Positions 31,363 to 40,506 of a DNA stretch of 64,000 nucleotides are shown one piece after another; the first letter of the stretch is position 1; each line of letters begins with the position of its first letter. The notes beneath the pieces were generated by a model. That model was given only the letters and a program-made list of their open reading frames with translations. It had not been told where the DNA came from and searched no databases. The translations under genes and the position numbers were made by a program. Location: assembly GCF_025840185.1 (NCBI RefSeq), contig NZ_JAMPJU010000002.1:319536-383535 (forward strand). The letters are read 5' to 3'. The stretch comes from Brenneria izbisi (GTDB lineage Bacteria; Pseudomonadota; Gammaproteobacteria; Enterobacterales; Enterobacteriaceae).

Positions 31363-32012
31363 ACGCCCTCCTTCTGCGGCACAAAGCGAATATTATCGCC
31401 AGGCCGCAGCAAGGTGGGAGGCATGGTTTGCGGATTGAACAACATCAACGATGTGCGACCAATTAACTGCCAACCGCCCGGTGTCGCCAACGGATAAATC
31501 CCCGTCTGCGCGCCGCCGATGCCCACCGATCCCGCTGCCACCCGCAAACGCGGCTCCGCGCGTCGCGGCATATGCAGCCGTTCATCCAGCCCGCCCAGAT
31601 AAGCAAAACCCGGCTGAAAACCCAGGAAATAAACGACATATCTGGCGACGGCATGCGCCTCCACCACCTGTCGTTCGGTCAGGCGGCAATGATGAGCGAC
31701 GACATTCAGATCCGGCCCGGCCTCGCCGCCGTACACCACTGGAACGTCAATATCACGCGGATCGAATACCAACGACTCGCTCTGTTCCCACCAACGTTGC
31801 AGACGTTCTATAGCATCAAGCGCCACCTGCTGCGGATGCGCCAGCAGCACGGTCAGGTTATTCATGCCGGGAATGGCTTCCAGCACTTCGGCATGATGAT
31901 TCAAACGCTCAGCGAGGCCCCAGATACGTTGCTGACTTTGCAACGTCATCGGCGGTTCCAGTTCCAGAACGACTGTTTTCTCGCCCAGCAGATAACACCT
32001 TGCTCTTTGCAC
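31356..32012 (-). CDS. pxpB: 5-Oxoprolinase subunit PxpB
   Basis: 218 residues, same length as E. coli PxpB, starting [47 protein letters not shown] and [20 protein letters not shown] are family signatures (allophanate hydrolase subunit 1). It is the first gene of pxpBCA and is separated from ybgI by 200 bases that probably contain the operon promoter. Confidence 0.97.
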   Translation of the reverse strand: MQRARCYLLGEKTVVLELEPPMTLQSQQRIWGLAERLNHHAEVLEAIPGMNNLTVLLAHPQQVALDAIERLQRWWEQSESLVFDPRDIDVPVVYGGEAGPDLNVVAHHCRLTERQVVEAHAVARYVVYFLGFQPGFAYLGGLDERLHMPRRAEPRLRVAAGSVGIGGAQTGIYPLATPGGWQLIGRTSLMLFNPQTMPPTLLRPGDNIRFVPQKEGVC

Positions 32013-32212
32013 CTTTTCTCCTGAATGACGCTATTATTGCTTTTTCCTATTATTTGAAAAGCAATAAGGATGCCAACATGACAAATGCTGATCGCTAAAA
32101 ATGAAAAGCGGCATTTCCGACAGCGGACAAAACCTGCCGGCGGAAAGCACATTACCGCGCCTTCGCCCAATACAAGCCTTGTCGCGCATGGTATGCATCA
32201 GCGGACTCACCA

Positions 32213-32956
32213 TCAGGCCGGATTGGGGATATCAATAAATGTTACATCCAAGTGGTGATGTTGAGCCAACCATTCACCCAACGCGCGAATGCCGCCCCGC
32301 TCGGTGGCGTGGTGTCCGGCCGCAAAGAAATTCAGCCTCATTTCACGGGCGATATGAATCGTCTGTTCGGACACTTCGCCGGTGATAAACGCATCAACGC
32401 CGAACCTGGCGGCTTGTTCAATAAAGCCCTGACCGCCGCCGCTACACCATGCAATACGTTGTATCTGTTGCGGTGCATTATCCCCACAATGCAGCACAGA
32501 ACGCCCCAAACGGTTTTCCAGACGGCGACAAAACGCATCGCTACTCATCGGCTGCGCGAGTTCGCCATAAGGCACCAGCGGTTCGACCATACCCAGCACA
32601 TTGATATCCAACAGCGCCGCCAGTTGCGCGTTATTGCCCAACTGTGGATGCGCATCCAGAGGCAAATGATAGCCGTACAGGTTGATATCGTTGACCAGCA
32701 GCGTTTTCAAACGATGCCGCTTCATACCGCTGATCACCGGCGACTCGTTTTTCCAGAAATAACCGTGGTGGACCAGTATGGCATCCGCCTGATGGTCCAC
32801 CGCCGCATCCAGCAACGCCTGCGACGCCGTTACGCCGGTAACAATACGCTGAACCTCATCGCGCCCTTCCACCTGCAAACCATTCGGCGCATAGTCCTGA
32901 AACATCTCGACACTCAGTAACTGATTGATCAGCTTCTCCAAATCTTTATTACGCAT
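32213..32956 (-). CDS. ybgI: YbgI, Nif3-like metal-binding protein
   Basis: 247 residues from the ATG at 32956, the same length as E. coli YbgI; an in-frame extension to 33013 falls within phrB. The metal-binding motif VHHGYFWK and the C-terminal GHHATERGG motif define the Nif3/DUF34 family (GTP cyclohydrolase I type 2 homologue). A physiological role is not fixed. Its start overlaps the phrB stop by eight bases, so the two are coupled. Confidence 0.94.
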   Translation of the reverse strand: MRNKDLEKLINQLLSVEMFQDYAPNGLQVEGRDEVQRIVTGVTASQALLDAAVDHQADAILVHHGYFWKNESPVISGMKRHRLKTLLVNDINLYGYHLPLDAHPQLGNNAQLAALLDINVLGMVEPLVPYGELAQPMSSDAFCRRLENRLGRSVLHCGDNAPQQIQRIAWCSGGGQGFIEQAARFGVDAFITGEVSEQTIHIAREMRLNFFAAGHHATERGGIRALGEWLAQHHHLDVTFIDIPNPA

Positions 32957-34415
32957 ATTTGCTCTTCTCTTTCTGTTCATTATTTGCCGCACTCGCGCTT
33001 TTAGCAGCTGCAAATGCCGCCAGCGTTTGCTGTCTGGCTGTTTTATGATCGACGATAGGACGGGGATAATTTAACCCACAGCGCTGTTTATCAGCCCAGC
33101 GATGAGGTTGATGGATCGCGTTATCCGGCACCGCCGCCAACTCCGGCACAAATTGTCGGATAAACTTACCCTGCGGATCGAAGCGCACGCCCTGAGTGGT
33201 GGGATTGAAAATACGGAAGTACGGCGCGGCATCGGTGCCTGTCGAGGCCGCCCATTGCCAGCCGCCATTGTTAGCCGCCAAATCGCCGTCCAGCAGGTGC
33301 TGCATAAAATAGCGCTCACCTTCACGCCAATCGATAAGTAAATCTTTTACTAAAAAACTGGCGCAAATCATACGTAAACGATTATGCATCCACCCGGTTT
33401 GATTTAACTGTCGCATAGCGGCATCAACGATCGGATAACCGGTTTGTCCCTGTTGCCAGGCGGCCAAATCCTGCGGCGAGTGACGCCACTGAACCCCTTG
33501 CGTCCAGCGGGTAAACGGTTGGTGTTTGCATAATGCCGGCCACGCGACCAGCAAATGACGATAAAACTCACGCCAGATCAGTTCAGTCAGCCAGATAAAC
33601 GCGCCGCCTTCCCGCCGCTCCAGTAGATCAGGACATTCCACACGCAGGCGATTAACGCACTGACGTGGCGAAATCACGCCCACTGCCAGATAAGGCGAGA
33701 GCTTGCTGGTGCCTGCTAACGCCGGTAGATCGCGCTGTTGATGATAATCCTGCGCCTGCTCGCGGCAAAAACGTCTAAGCCGCTGTATCGCGGCCTGTTC
33801 GCCCACCGGAAAATCGTTGTCGATAGCCTGTTGGGAATAGCTGAAGGGTTCCAGAGCGTGCGTGATATCGATCGCCCCGCCGTTTCGTACAGCAGGAGCA
33901 GGCACAGAGCCGACGTCCACCTCCAGCAGACGTTTAATAAATGCCTGACGGAATGGCGTAAACACCTTAAACATCTCGCCGTTTCCGGTCAGCACGCTTC
34001 CCGGCGGCAACAGCAGGCTGTCGTCAAAGCCGCGGCATACCACCCGATCCGCCAGCAATCGCGCTATGCGTTGATCGCGCTGACGCTCGTTAATTTCGTA
34101 CTGCCGGTTATAGAATAGATGCGTCACCTGCTGTTGCTGGCAGAACGCCGCCAGCCAGTTCACCGCCTCGGCAAAATCGGGACATTCATGGTAATGAAGC
34201 GCTATCCCCTTTTCGGCCAGCGCCTGTTGCACCGCCTTGAGATTTTGCAGCAAGAATGCCGCCTGACGCGCGGACATATCGTGCTGCAGCCACTGTCGGG
34301 GCGTTGCAATAAATACCGCCAGCACCCGCGCCTGCGGATCGTCGCAGGCAGCCGCAAGCGCCAGATTATCGTTAATGCGTAAATCGTTGCGCAGCCAGAC
34401 CAGGTGAGTGCTCAT
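32949..34415 (-). CDS. phrB: Deoxyribodipyrimidine photolyase
   Basis: 488 residues (E. coli 472; the extra residues form a C-terminal Ala/Ser/Lys-rich tail). The N-terminal Rossmann domain binds the antenna (THLVWLRNDLRINDNLALAA). The C-terminal FAD domain carries GTSKLSPYLAVGVISPRQC, ELIWREFYRHL and the TGWMHNRLRMI and NNGGWQWAASTGTDAAPYFR motifs. It repairs cyclobutane pyrimidine dimers using light. Confidence 0.97.
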   Translation of the reverse strand: MSTHLVWLRNDLRINDNLALAAACDDPQARVLAVFIATPRQWLQHDMSARQAAFLLQNLKAVQQALAEKGIALHYHECPDFAEAVNWLAAFCQQQQVTHLFYNRQYEINERQRDQRIARLLADRVVCRGFDDSLLLPPGSVLTGNGEMFKVFTPFRQAFIKRLLEVDVGSVPAPAVRNGGAIDITHALEPFSYSQQAIDNDFPVGEQAAIQRLRRFCREQAQDYHQQRDLPALAGTSKLSPYLAVGVISPRQCVNRLRVECPDLLERREGGAFIWLTELIWREFYRHLLVAWPALCKHQPFTRWTQGVQWRHSPQDLAAWQQGQTGYPIVDAAMRQLNQTGWMHNRLRMICASFLVKDLLIDWREGERYFMQHLLDGDLAANNGGWQWAASTGTDAAPYFRIFNPTTQGVRFDPQGKFIRQFVPELAAVPDNAIHQPHRWADKQRCGLNYPRPIVDHKTARQQTLAAFAAAKSASAANNEQKEKSKYA

Positions 34416-34436
34416 AAATCATCCTCAATCTATCCG

Positions 34437-35396
34437 TCAGTGACCATAACGTAGTCTCAGCGCTTCGGGATAAGGTTCGAAATAGCGCTGCTGCGCCAGA
34501 TAAGCATCGGGATATTCCGCCATGTAATGTTTGAGCAGAGTGATTGGCGCCAGCAAGGGCTGCAATCCCTGCCGGTAGCGGTCTATCAGTTGGGCCAGTT
34601 CCTGCCGTTGCTGTGCATTAAGTTGACGCCGGAAATAGCCCTGAACATGCATCAGCACATTGGTGTGGTTACGCCGCGTCGCCGGATGCGTCAGCAATTT
34701 CATCAGCCGCAGACGATATTCCACCATAAACGCCTCCAGCGATCCCCACTTATCAATATCAGCCACAAAGCGGCCCAGTTCACGATATTCTGGTTGCGAA
34801 TGCGCAAGCAACAACAGCTTATAGCGGCTGTGAAAACCAATCAGCGCACCACGGCTGAGTCCCTGCCGCCAGAGTTGATGCAATTCATGCAGCGTATAAA
34901 CCCGCTCAATAAAATTTTCACGCAGCCCCGGATCATGTAAACGTCCGTCTTCCTCAACCGGCAACCAGGGCATCTGGCGCAGTAGTTCCTGCGTAAACAA
35001 GCCCACGCCGCTTTTACGCGCATTTTTCTGTGATTCGTCATAGACCTTCACCCGTTCCATACCGCAACTGGGCGATTTGGCGCAGACGATATACCCGCAC
35101 AAATGCGTCAACTGGCTGACTTTCTCCGTTGAAAACGCCCGCATTTTATCCGTCACCTCCAGCGGCGAGCCGTTGCTGGCACGCAGCGTGAGCTTATCTT
35201 CGCCCGCTTTTACCAACCTTAACGCCGGACGAGGCACCGGCAACCCCACCGCCATTTCAGGACAAACCGACTCAAAACGAAAATAGGGCGCCAATTGCTC
35301 AACGGCAAATGCCAGACGCTTATGTCCCCCGTCAAACCGCACCGGGTTACCCAGCAGACAAGCGCTGATACCCACCGGAATATGTTCGCACGTCAT
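34437..35396 (-). CDS. ybgA: YbgA-type protein, DUF523 + DUF1722
   Basis: 319 residues. The N-terminal half (about 1-150) is DUF523 with GISACLLGNPVRFDGGHK and AKSPSCGMERV cysteines. The C-terminal half is DUF1722 (FHSRYKLLLLAHSQPEYREL, THPATRRNHTNVLMHV). E. coli YbgA has only the DUF1722 part (about 169 residues), so this is the two-domain form found in many proteobacteria. It lies 21 bases upstream of phrB on the same strand and is probably co-transcribed. Function is unknown. Confidence 0.9.
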   Translation of the reverse strand: MTCEHIPVGISACLLGNPVRFDGGHKRLAFAVEQLAPYFRFESVCPEMAVGLPVPRPALRLVKAGEDKLTLRASNGSPLEVTDKMRAFSTEKVSQLTHLCGYIVCAKSPSCGMERVKVYDESQKNARKSGVGLFTQELLRQMPWLPVEEDGRLHDPGLRENFIERVYTLHELHQLWRQGLSRGALIGFHSRYKLLLLAHSQPEYRELGRFVADIDKWGSLEAFMVEYRLRLMKLLTHPATRRNHTNVLMHVQGYFRRQLNAQQRQELAQLIDRYRQGLQPLLAPITLLKHYMAEYPDAYLAQQRYFEPYPEALRLRYGH

Positions 35397-35512
35397 TCTT
35401 CGCCCTTACAGAAAGTTTCTCTCTGTTCAGCATAGCGGATTTTGCGCTTTTTCTGTGTAGACGACGGCGAAAATAAGGTAATAAATCATGATATTGACGG
35501 AGATTACGGACG

Positions 35513-35538
35513 AAAAAAAACCCCGCCGGAGCGAGGTT
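35513..35538 (-). terminator. Terminator of ybfA
   Basis: On the minus strand CCTCGC-TCCG-GCGGGG is followed by eight T, downstream of ybfA. Confidence 0.85.
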
Positions 35539-35598
35539 TAGACAACGATGCGCGATTAATCGGGACAAGCCGATACCACACAGCGGCATCATGTTGTA

Positions 35599-35805
35599 TC
35601 AGTAAAAATCACATGCCGCGGCTTCGGATTGCGCCATCCATACCGGTTTATCGCTGGTTTTTACCCATACTCGATGCAGATAGCTGTAAAAACGCGCCCG
35701 ATCACGACGGAACAGCATCACGGGCAAAGCCACAATGCCGATGAATACGACAGCAATGCGACGCAGGAGAATACGGTGTAAAGGATAAGCAGCATAGAGT
35801 GACAT
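35599..35805 (-). CDS. ybfA: YbfA family small membrane protein
   Basis: 68 residues, identical in length to E. coli YbfA, sharing [20 protein letters not shown] followed by PVWM and the final CDFY/GDFY. One hydrophobic segment near residues 16-33 suggests an inner-membrane protein. Function is unknown; in E. coli it has been reported among stress-induced small proteins, which I do not rely on. A terminator follows. Confidence 0.9.
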   Translation of the reverse strand: MSLYAAYPLHRILLRRIAVVFIGIVALPVMLFRRDRARFYSYLHRVWVKTSDKPVWMAQSEAAACDFY

Positions 35806-36122
35806 AACGATCCTCCTTCAGTGGACGCCTCACATGAACCATAAAATTGAAGCTGGTGTATTGGTTAAAATTTTATCGCTTTTAACGAAACTTTACTACT
35901 CATCCGACCAGAAAAAGATTAAATAATCACCCTCTTTTTCGTAATTTTGTCATTGGGTTACAGAATAGTTAAAAACAAACGTACCACTGGTTAAATTACG
36001 GCGCAATGATTGGATTCATACCGCTTTATGCTCAACCTTTACCCCTCATTCTGGTGATTGACAGCCACTCGGCGTAGCATTGCCATTCTGTTTTTCATAC
36101 CTGTTTTCGGGGAGATATCGTC

Positions 36123-36551
36123 ATGAGCAGTGGGTTAATCTACGCGTTGCTTTCCGCGCTATGCGCCGCGCTGGTTGCACTGTTTGGAAAAATTGGTCTG
36201 CAAAATCTTGATGCCAACACCGCAACGGCGATCCGTGCCGTTATCATGGCGCTCTTTCTGGTCGGGGTCGTGGTCGCTCAGGGAAAAATCATGCTGGCGG
36301 GTGATATCCTCGCCAATAAAAAAGCGCTGCTGTTCATTGTGCTGAGCGGCGTGGCAGGCGCGCTGTCATGGCTGTTCTATTTTGTCGCGCTGAAAAACGG
36401 CAATGTCGCTCAGGTAGCGCCTATCGATAAGCTGAGTGTGGTGTTTGCCGTGGTGCTGGCGGTGCTGCTGCTGGGGGAAAAGATTTCGCTGGTGGCTGGC
36501 ATGGGCGTGGCGCTGATTTCAGCAGGCGCATTAATGGTGGCGTTGGGATAA
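36123..36551 (+). CDS. Single-domain EamA-family transporter
   Basis: 142 residues with about five hydrophobic helices and one EamA repeat (SALCAALVALFGKIGLQNLD, SGVAGALSWLFYFVALKNG, VAPIDKLSVVFAVVLAVLLLGE). Most EamA transporters have two repeats; single-repeat forms probably act as dimers. GGGGAG precedes the ATG. It converges on pgm. The substrate cannot be predicted. Confidence 0.88.
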   Translation: MSSGLIYALLSALCAALVALFGKIGLQNLDANTATAIRAVIMALFLVGVVVAQGKIMLAGDILANKKALLFIVLSGVAGALSWLFYFVALKNGNVAQVAPIDKLSVVFAVVLAVLLLGEKISLVAGMGVALISAGALMVALG

Positions 36552-36591
36552 GGCGCTGCAAGCAGCGCCTGAGTACAATTTAATAGGCAAT

Positions 36592-38235
36592 TTAACCGGC
36601 ATTCGCCAGCACTGCGCTGACAATTTCCACCGCTTCTTTTTCAATACGTTCCCGGTGCTCGACGCCGAGGAAACTCTCGCAGTAGATCTTGTAAGCTTCT
36701 TCCGTACCGGAAGGCCGCGCGGCAAACCAGCCGTTATCGGTCATCACTTTCAACCCGCCGATAGCCGCGCCATTGCCCGGCGCCGTCGTCAGGCGGGCAG
36801 TGATAGTATCGCCCGCCAGCGTGCTCGCTGAAACCTGTTCTGGCGATAGCCTGGACAACGCCGCTTTCTGCGCGTGGGTGGCCGACGCCTGAATACGGTT
36901 ATAGCTCGGCGCGCCAAAACGCTGCGCCAGATCGTCATAGTGCTGTTGCGGGTTTTTCCCCGTTACGGCGGTAATTTCCGCCGCCAACAGACACATAATG
37001 ATCCCGTCTTTATCCGTCGACCACGGCGTGCCATCGAAACGCAAAAACGACGCGCCCGCGCTTTCTTCGCCGCCGAAGCCAAAGCTGCCGTCGAACAGAC
37101 CATCAACAAACCATTTAAAACCGACCGGCACTTCCACCAACTTGCGGCCCAGATCGGCGACGACCCGATCGATCATGGCGCTGGAAACCAGAGTCTTACC
37201 GACCGCGACGGATTCTCCCCACTGCGGGCGATGCTGGAACAGGTAATTGATGGATACCGCCAGATAGTGATTCGGGTTCATCAGACCGGCTGGCGTCACG
37301 ATGCCATGACGGTCATAGTCGGGATCGTTGGCAAATGCCAGATCAAACTTGTCACGCAGCGCCAGCAATCCAGCCATTGCCGATACTGACGAGCAGTCCA
37401 TGCGGATGACGCCATCGTGATCCAGCGTCATAAAGCGGAATGTTTGATCGACGGCATCATTCACCAGCGTCAGATCCAGCTTGTAGTGCTCGGCAATGCG
37501 TTGCCAGTAAGCGATACCGGAACCGCCCAGCGGATCAACGCCCAGTTTCAGGCCGGCGCGTTGAATGGCCGACATATCCACTACGCTGGTCAAGCCTTCC
37601 ACATACGGTTGCACCAGGTCCTGTTCGTGCAGATAGCCGCTTTTCCACGCCTGATCCAACGTAATACGTTTCACGTCCCGCAATTCATCCGCCAGCAGCG
37701 CATTGGCGCGCTTTTCAATCACACTGGTAAGATTGGTGTCCGCCGGCCCGCCGTTTGGCGGGTTATATTTGATGCCGCCGTCTTCCGGCGGATTGTGCGA
37801 CGGGGTAATCACAATGCCGTCAGCCTGCGCGCCGCCTTGACGGTTATGCGCCAGAATCGCATTGGAAACCGCCGGCGTCGGCGTAAACCCATTATCCTGC
37901 TGAACAATCACATCCACACCGTTGGCGGCCAGCACTTCCAGTACCGAAATGAAAGCCGGTTCAGACAACGCATGCGTGTCTTTGCCAACGTAACACGGGC
38001 CGCTGACGCCCTGTTTTTTACGTTCTTCCGCAATCGCCTGTGCAATCGCCAGAATATGCGTTTCATTAAAACTGTGACGACCTGAGCTACCGCGGTGGCC
38101 GGAAGTACCAAACTTCACCGCATGGGCAGCATTTCCGACGTCCGGGCGCAAAACATAATATTGTGACGTTAACTGCGCCACATTGATTAAATCGCTTTGC
38201 CGGGTCGGTTGCCCTGCTCTTGGGTGATTAGCCAT
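36592..38235 (-). CDS. pgm: Phosphoglucomutase
   Basis: 547 residues (E. coli 546) from the ATG at 38235, which has better spacing to GGGAG than the ATG at 38241. The active-site serine loop is [20 protein letters not shown], the metal-binding loop [11 protein letters not shown] and the phosphate-binding [15 protein letters not shown]. It interconverts glucose-1-phosphate and glucose-6-phosphate for UDP-glucose and glycogen. It lies 36 bases after seqA on the same strand, as in E. coli. Confidence 0.97.
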   Translation of the reverse strand: MANHPRAGQPTRQSDLINVAQLTSQYYVLRPDVGNAAHAVKFGTSGHRGSSGRHSFNETHILAIAQAIAEERKKQGVSGPCYVGKDTHALSEPAFISVLEVLAANGVDVIVQQDNGFTPTPAVSNAILAHNRQGGAQADGIVITPSHNPPEDGGIKYNPPNGGPADTNLTSVIEKRANALLADELRDVKRITLDQAWKSGYLHEQDLVQPYVEGLTSVVDMSAIQRAGLKLGVDPLGGSGIAYWQRIAEHYKLDLTLVNDAVDQTFRFMTLDHDGVIRMDCSSVSAMAGLLALRDKFDLAFANDPDYDRHGIVTPAGLMNPNHYLAVSINYLFQHRPQWGESVAVGKTLVSSAMIDRVVADLGRKLVEVPVGFKWFVDGLFDGSFGFGGEESAGASFLRFDGTPWSTDKDGIIMCLLAAEITAVTGKNPQQHYDDLAQRFGAPSYNRIQASATHAQKAALSRLSPEQVSASTLAGDTITARLTTAPGNGAAIGGLKVMTDNGWFAARPSGTEEAYKIYCESFLGVEHRERIEKEAVEIVSAVLANAG

Positions 38236-38271
38236 CGACATTTCTCCCTGACGCTATTGTCAAATAAAGAG

Positions 38272-38808
38272 TTAGATAGTTCCGCAAACTTTCTCCGCCA
38301 GTTCCGCCGGGAACTGCATTGTCAGCATGATGTGCTCAATCATGCCGCGTTTACGACCAGTATTCGTGTTGGTAATAACCCAGTATGGCGTCCCCGGAAT
38401 ATGTTTGGGTTTGGTGTGCGTGCCATTCTGAAGTAAGGTTTGCTGATCGCCCGCAAAATACACTCGCGTGCGGCCATGAAGTGATTCCGTCGCTTGCGCA
38501 AATTCCTGCGGCGACAAGGTGTACAATGTGGACAGTACCAGCATAAAGCGATTGATCGCCTTAGTCTGTTCAGCGTATTCATCCGACAACAGCAACTCAC
38601 GCATCATGCGGACCCGATCACGCGCTCCCGGCGCCGATACCGGCTGCGGCTGAGCCATGTCTGCCGGTTCCCGCGCTTGCGGCGCGATAACCTGACCGGC
38701 GGTGAATTTCAGCATACGCCGTAAAATATCCGATGCACTCTCGCCAATATGCTGTGTGTGGCTGGCGATATAACGATAAAGCTCTTCGTCGACCTCAATA
38801 GTTTTCAT
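38272..38808 (-). CDS. seqA: SeqA, negative modulator of replication initiation
   Basis: 178 residues (E. coli 181) from the ATG at 38808 (MKTIEVDEELYRYIASHT); an in-frame extension to 38841 has no ribosome-binding site. The N-terminal oligomerisation domain with ESASDILRRML is followed by a linker and the C-terminal domain binding hemimethylated GATC (GTPYWVITNTNTGRKRGMI). It sequesters oriC and organises new DNA. Confidence 0.97.
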   Translation of the reverse strand: MKTIEVDEELYRYIASHTQHIGESASDILRRMLKFTAGQVIAPQAREPADMAQPQPVSAPGARDRVRMMRELLLSDEYAEQTKAINRFMLVLSTLYTLSPQEFAQATESLHGRTRVYFAGDQQTLLQNGTHTKPKHIPGTPYWVITNTNTGRKRGMIEHIMLTMQFPAELAEKVCGTI

Positions 38809-38851
38809 CTTTATCCAGTACTGTTTTATTACCCAAATCAATCGTCACGGA

Positions 38852-38982
38852 GTATATACACTAAATAATTCGAGTTGCAGGAAGGCGGCAAGTGAAGAAA
38901 TCCCGATGAGCTTACCCAAGTAAGTGATTCGGGTGACTGAATGCGGCCAACGCACATGCAACTCGAAGAATGACGAGTATAC
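38852..38982. repeat. ~130-bp enterobacterial palindromic intergenic repeat
   Basis: The element begins GTATA, contains ATTCGAGTTGCAGGAAGGCG near its left end and TGCAACTCGAAG near its right end, and closes with GTATAC. The ends form an inverted repeat. Similar non-coding elements are scattered in Yersinia, Serratia and Pectobacterium genomes (from memory). It lies between divergent seqA and ybfF and carries no credible gene. Confidence 0.7.
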
Positions 38983-39152
38983 AAGCGATCAAACACTCTC
39001 GAACAGCAACATAGCGCAGACAAGGCCAAAAGTCAGATTATGCCCCAATGTTGCCGCCTCTCCTCAAGTGGTAATACCTGTTCCTTTGACGACAGCATAA
39101 CGTTGTAAAGTCATGATACCCTAAGCGCCTGTCTCTCTGAATGAACTTCACC

Positions 39153-39920
39153 ATGAAATTGAATTATCGTCGGCATTATGCGCATCAGCCACAGGGCAAG
39201 CTACCGGTCATCCTTATTCACGGTCTGTTTGGCAATCTGGATAATCTTGGTGTACTGGGCCGGGATCTGCAAAATCAACACGACATTCTACAAATTGATT
39301 TACGCAATCACGGATTATCCCCCCGCTCACCGCAGATGACCTATCCGGCTATGGCGCAGGATGTGCTGACGTTAATGGATGAATTAAGCATTGATCGCGC
39401 TATCGTCATTGGTCACTCGATGGGCGGAAAAGTCGCTATGTCGCTTACCGCGCTGATCCCAGCGCGCCTGGAAAAGCTGGTGGCTATTGATATTGCGCCG
39501 GTGGATTACAAGATCCGTCGACATGATACTATTTTTACCGCGCTCAGGGCCGTCACTGAGGCTGGCGTGAGCGCGCGTTCGGATGCTGCCGGGGTGATGC
39601 GGCAGTTTATTAAAGAAGAAGGCGTGATTCAGTTTCTGCTAAAATCCTTCCAGCAAGGCGGATGGCGTTTTAATGTACCGGTATTGTGGGAACAGTACGA
39701 AAACATCGTCGGTTGGCAGGTTGTTCCGTCCTGGCAAAAGCCGACCCTGTTTATTCGCGGTGAAAAATCGCCCTATCTGGATGACATTCATCGTGACGCC
39801 CTGCTAAGTCAATTCCCCGCCGCCCGCGCCTATGTGATCAGCGGTGCGGGTCATTGGGTACATTCTGAAAAACCGGAAGCGGTTTTACGTGCCATTCATC
39901 GTTTTCTGGATGCGGGTTAA
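39153..39920 (+). CDS. ybfF: YbfF alpha/beta-hydrolase esterase
   Basis: About 255 residues (E. coli 254). HGLFGNLDNLG forms the oxyanion loop, the nucleophile is the serine in GHSMGGK, and the catalytic histidine lies in GAGHWVHSEKP. It is a cytosolic short-chain esterase or acyl-CoA thioesterase. The ATG at 39153 is chosen by analogy to E. coli (MKLN); an ATG at 39141 is also in frame and neither has a strong ribosome-binding site. Confidence 0.94.
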   Translation: MKLNYRRHYAHQPQGKLPVILIHGLFGNLDNLGVLGRDLQNQHDILQIDLRNHGLSPRSPQMTYPAMAQDVLTLMDELSIDRAIVIGHSMGGKVAMSLTALIPARLEKLVAIDIAPVDYKIRRHDTIFTALRAVTEAGVSARSDAAGVMRQFIKEEGVIQFLLKSFQQGGWRFNVPVLWEQYENIVGWQVVPSWQKPTLFIRGEKSPYLDDIHRDALLSQFPAARAYVISGAGHWVHSEKPEAVLRAIHRFLDAG

Positions 39921-40168
39921 TCAGCCAGGCCTTCGCAAACGGTCACAGTTAACCATTGTCGCCGTCAGTGCCGCTGGGGTATGATGGCGCCCGCAGTAGA
40001 GGGACGGCTGATTCAGCCACAAGCATTGTAACCACATCATCAAAATGCATGCGTCATATACCGCCCGGCTTTCATGCAACAGGCAGGTCAGACTACTGGT
40101 TGTATAAAAGATAAAGGAGATAAGGTTGTGTGCATTTTGGTCAAAATACCTTGCAGTATCATTACCTT

Positions 40169-40450
40169 ATGGCAAAAGAACAAACGGATCGCACCACGCT
40201 TGATCTGTTCGCAGATGAGCGTCGCCCAGGCCGCCCGAAGACCAATCCGCTTTCACGTGATGAACAGCTAAGAATCAATAAGCGTAACCAACTGCGACGC
40301 GATAAAGTGCGCGGGTTGCGCCGTATTGAATTAAAAATCAACAGTGACGCGGTGGAGATACTGAATAGTCTGGCAGAACAACGGAACATCAGCCGTAGCG
40401 AACTGATTGAGCAAATACTGTTGGCTCAACTGGCTGAAAAAACAGCCTGA
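40169..40450 (+). CDS. ybfE: YbfE, LexA-regulated family protein
   Basis: 93 residues from the ATG at 40169 (E. coli 97). The N-terminal part KEQTDRTTLDLFADERRPGR and the ribbon-helix-helix-like C-terminus (ISRSELIEQILLAQL) are almost identical to E. coli. It is probably a small DNA-binding protein. In E. coli it is part of the SOS regulon; I see no clear LexA box upstream here. Confidence 0.93.
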   Translation: MAKEQTDRTTLDLFADERRPGRPKTNPLSRDEQLRINKRNQLRRDKVRGLRRIELKINSDAVEILNSLAEQRNISRSELIEQILLAQLAEKTA

Positions 40451-40475
40451 AATAGCGATTTGCGGGGGATTGGTG

Positions 40476-40495
40476 CGGTGTCATCCCTGACACCG
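40476..40495. terminator. Hairpin between convergent ybfE and mcp
   Basis: CGGTGTCA-TCCC-TGACACCG is a perfect eight-base stem between the two converging genes. It lacks a T-run on either strand, so it is a weak candidate terminator. Confidence 0.5.
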
Positions 40496-40506
40496 AAAAA
40501 TCAGAC

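Noticed and set aside
40074-40168. LexA box ahead of ybfE
   Set aside because: The best match, around ACTGGTTGTATAAAAGAT, lacks the second CAG half of the SOS box.
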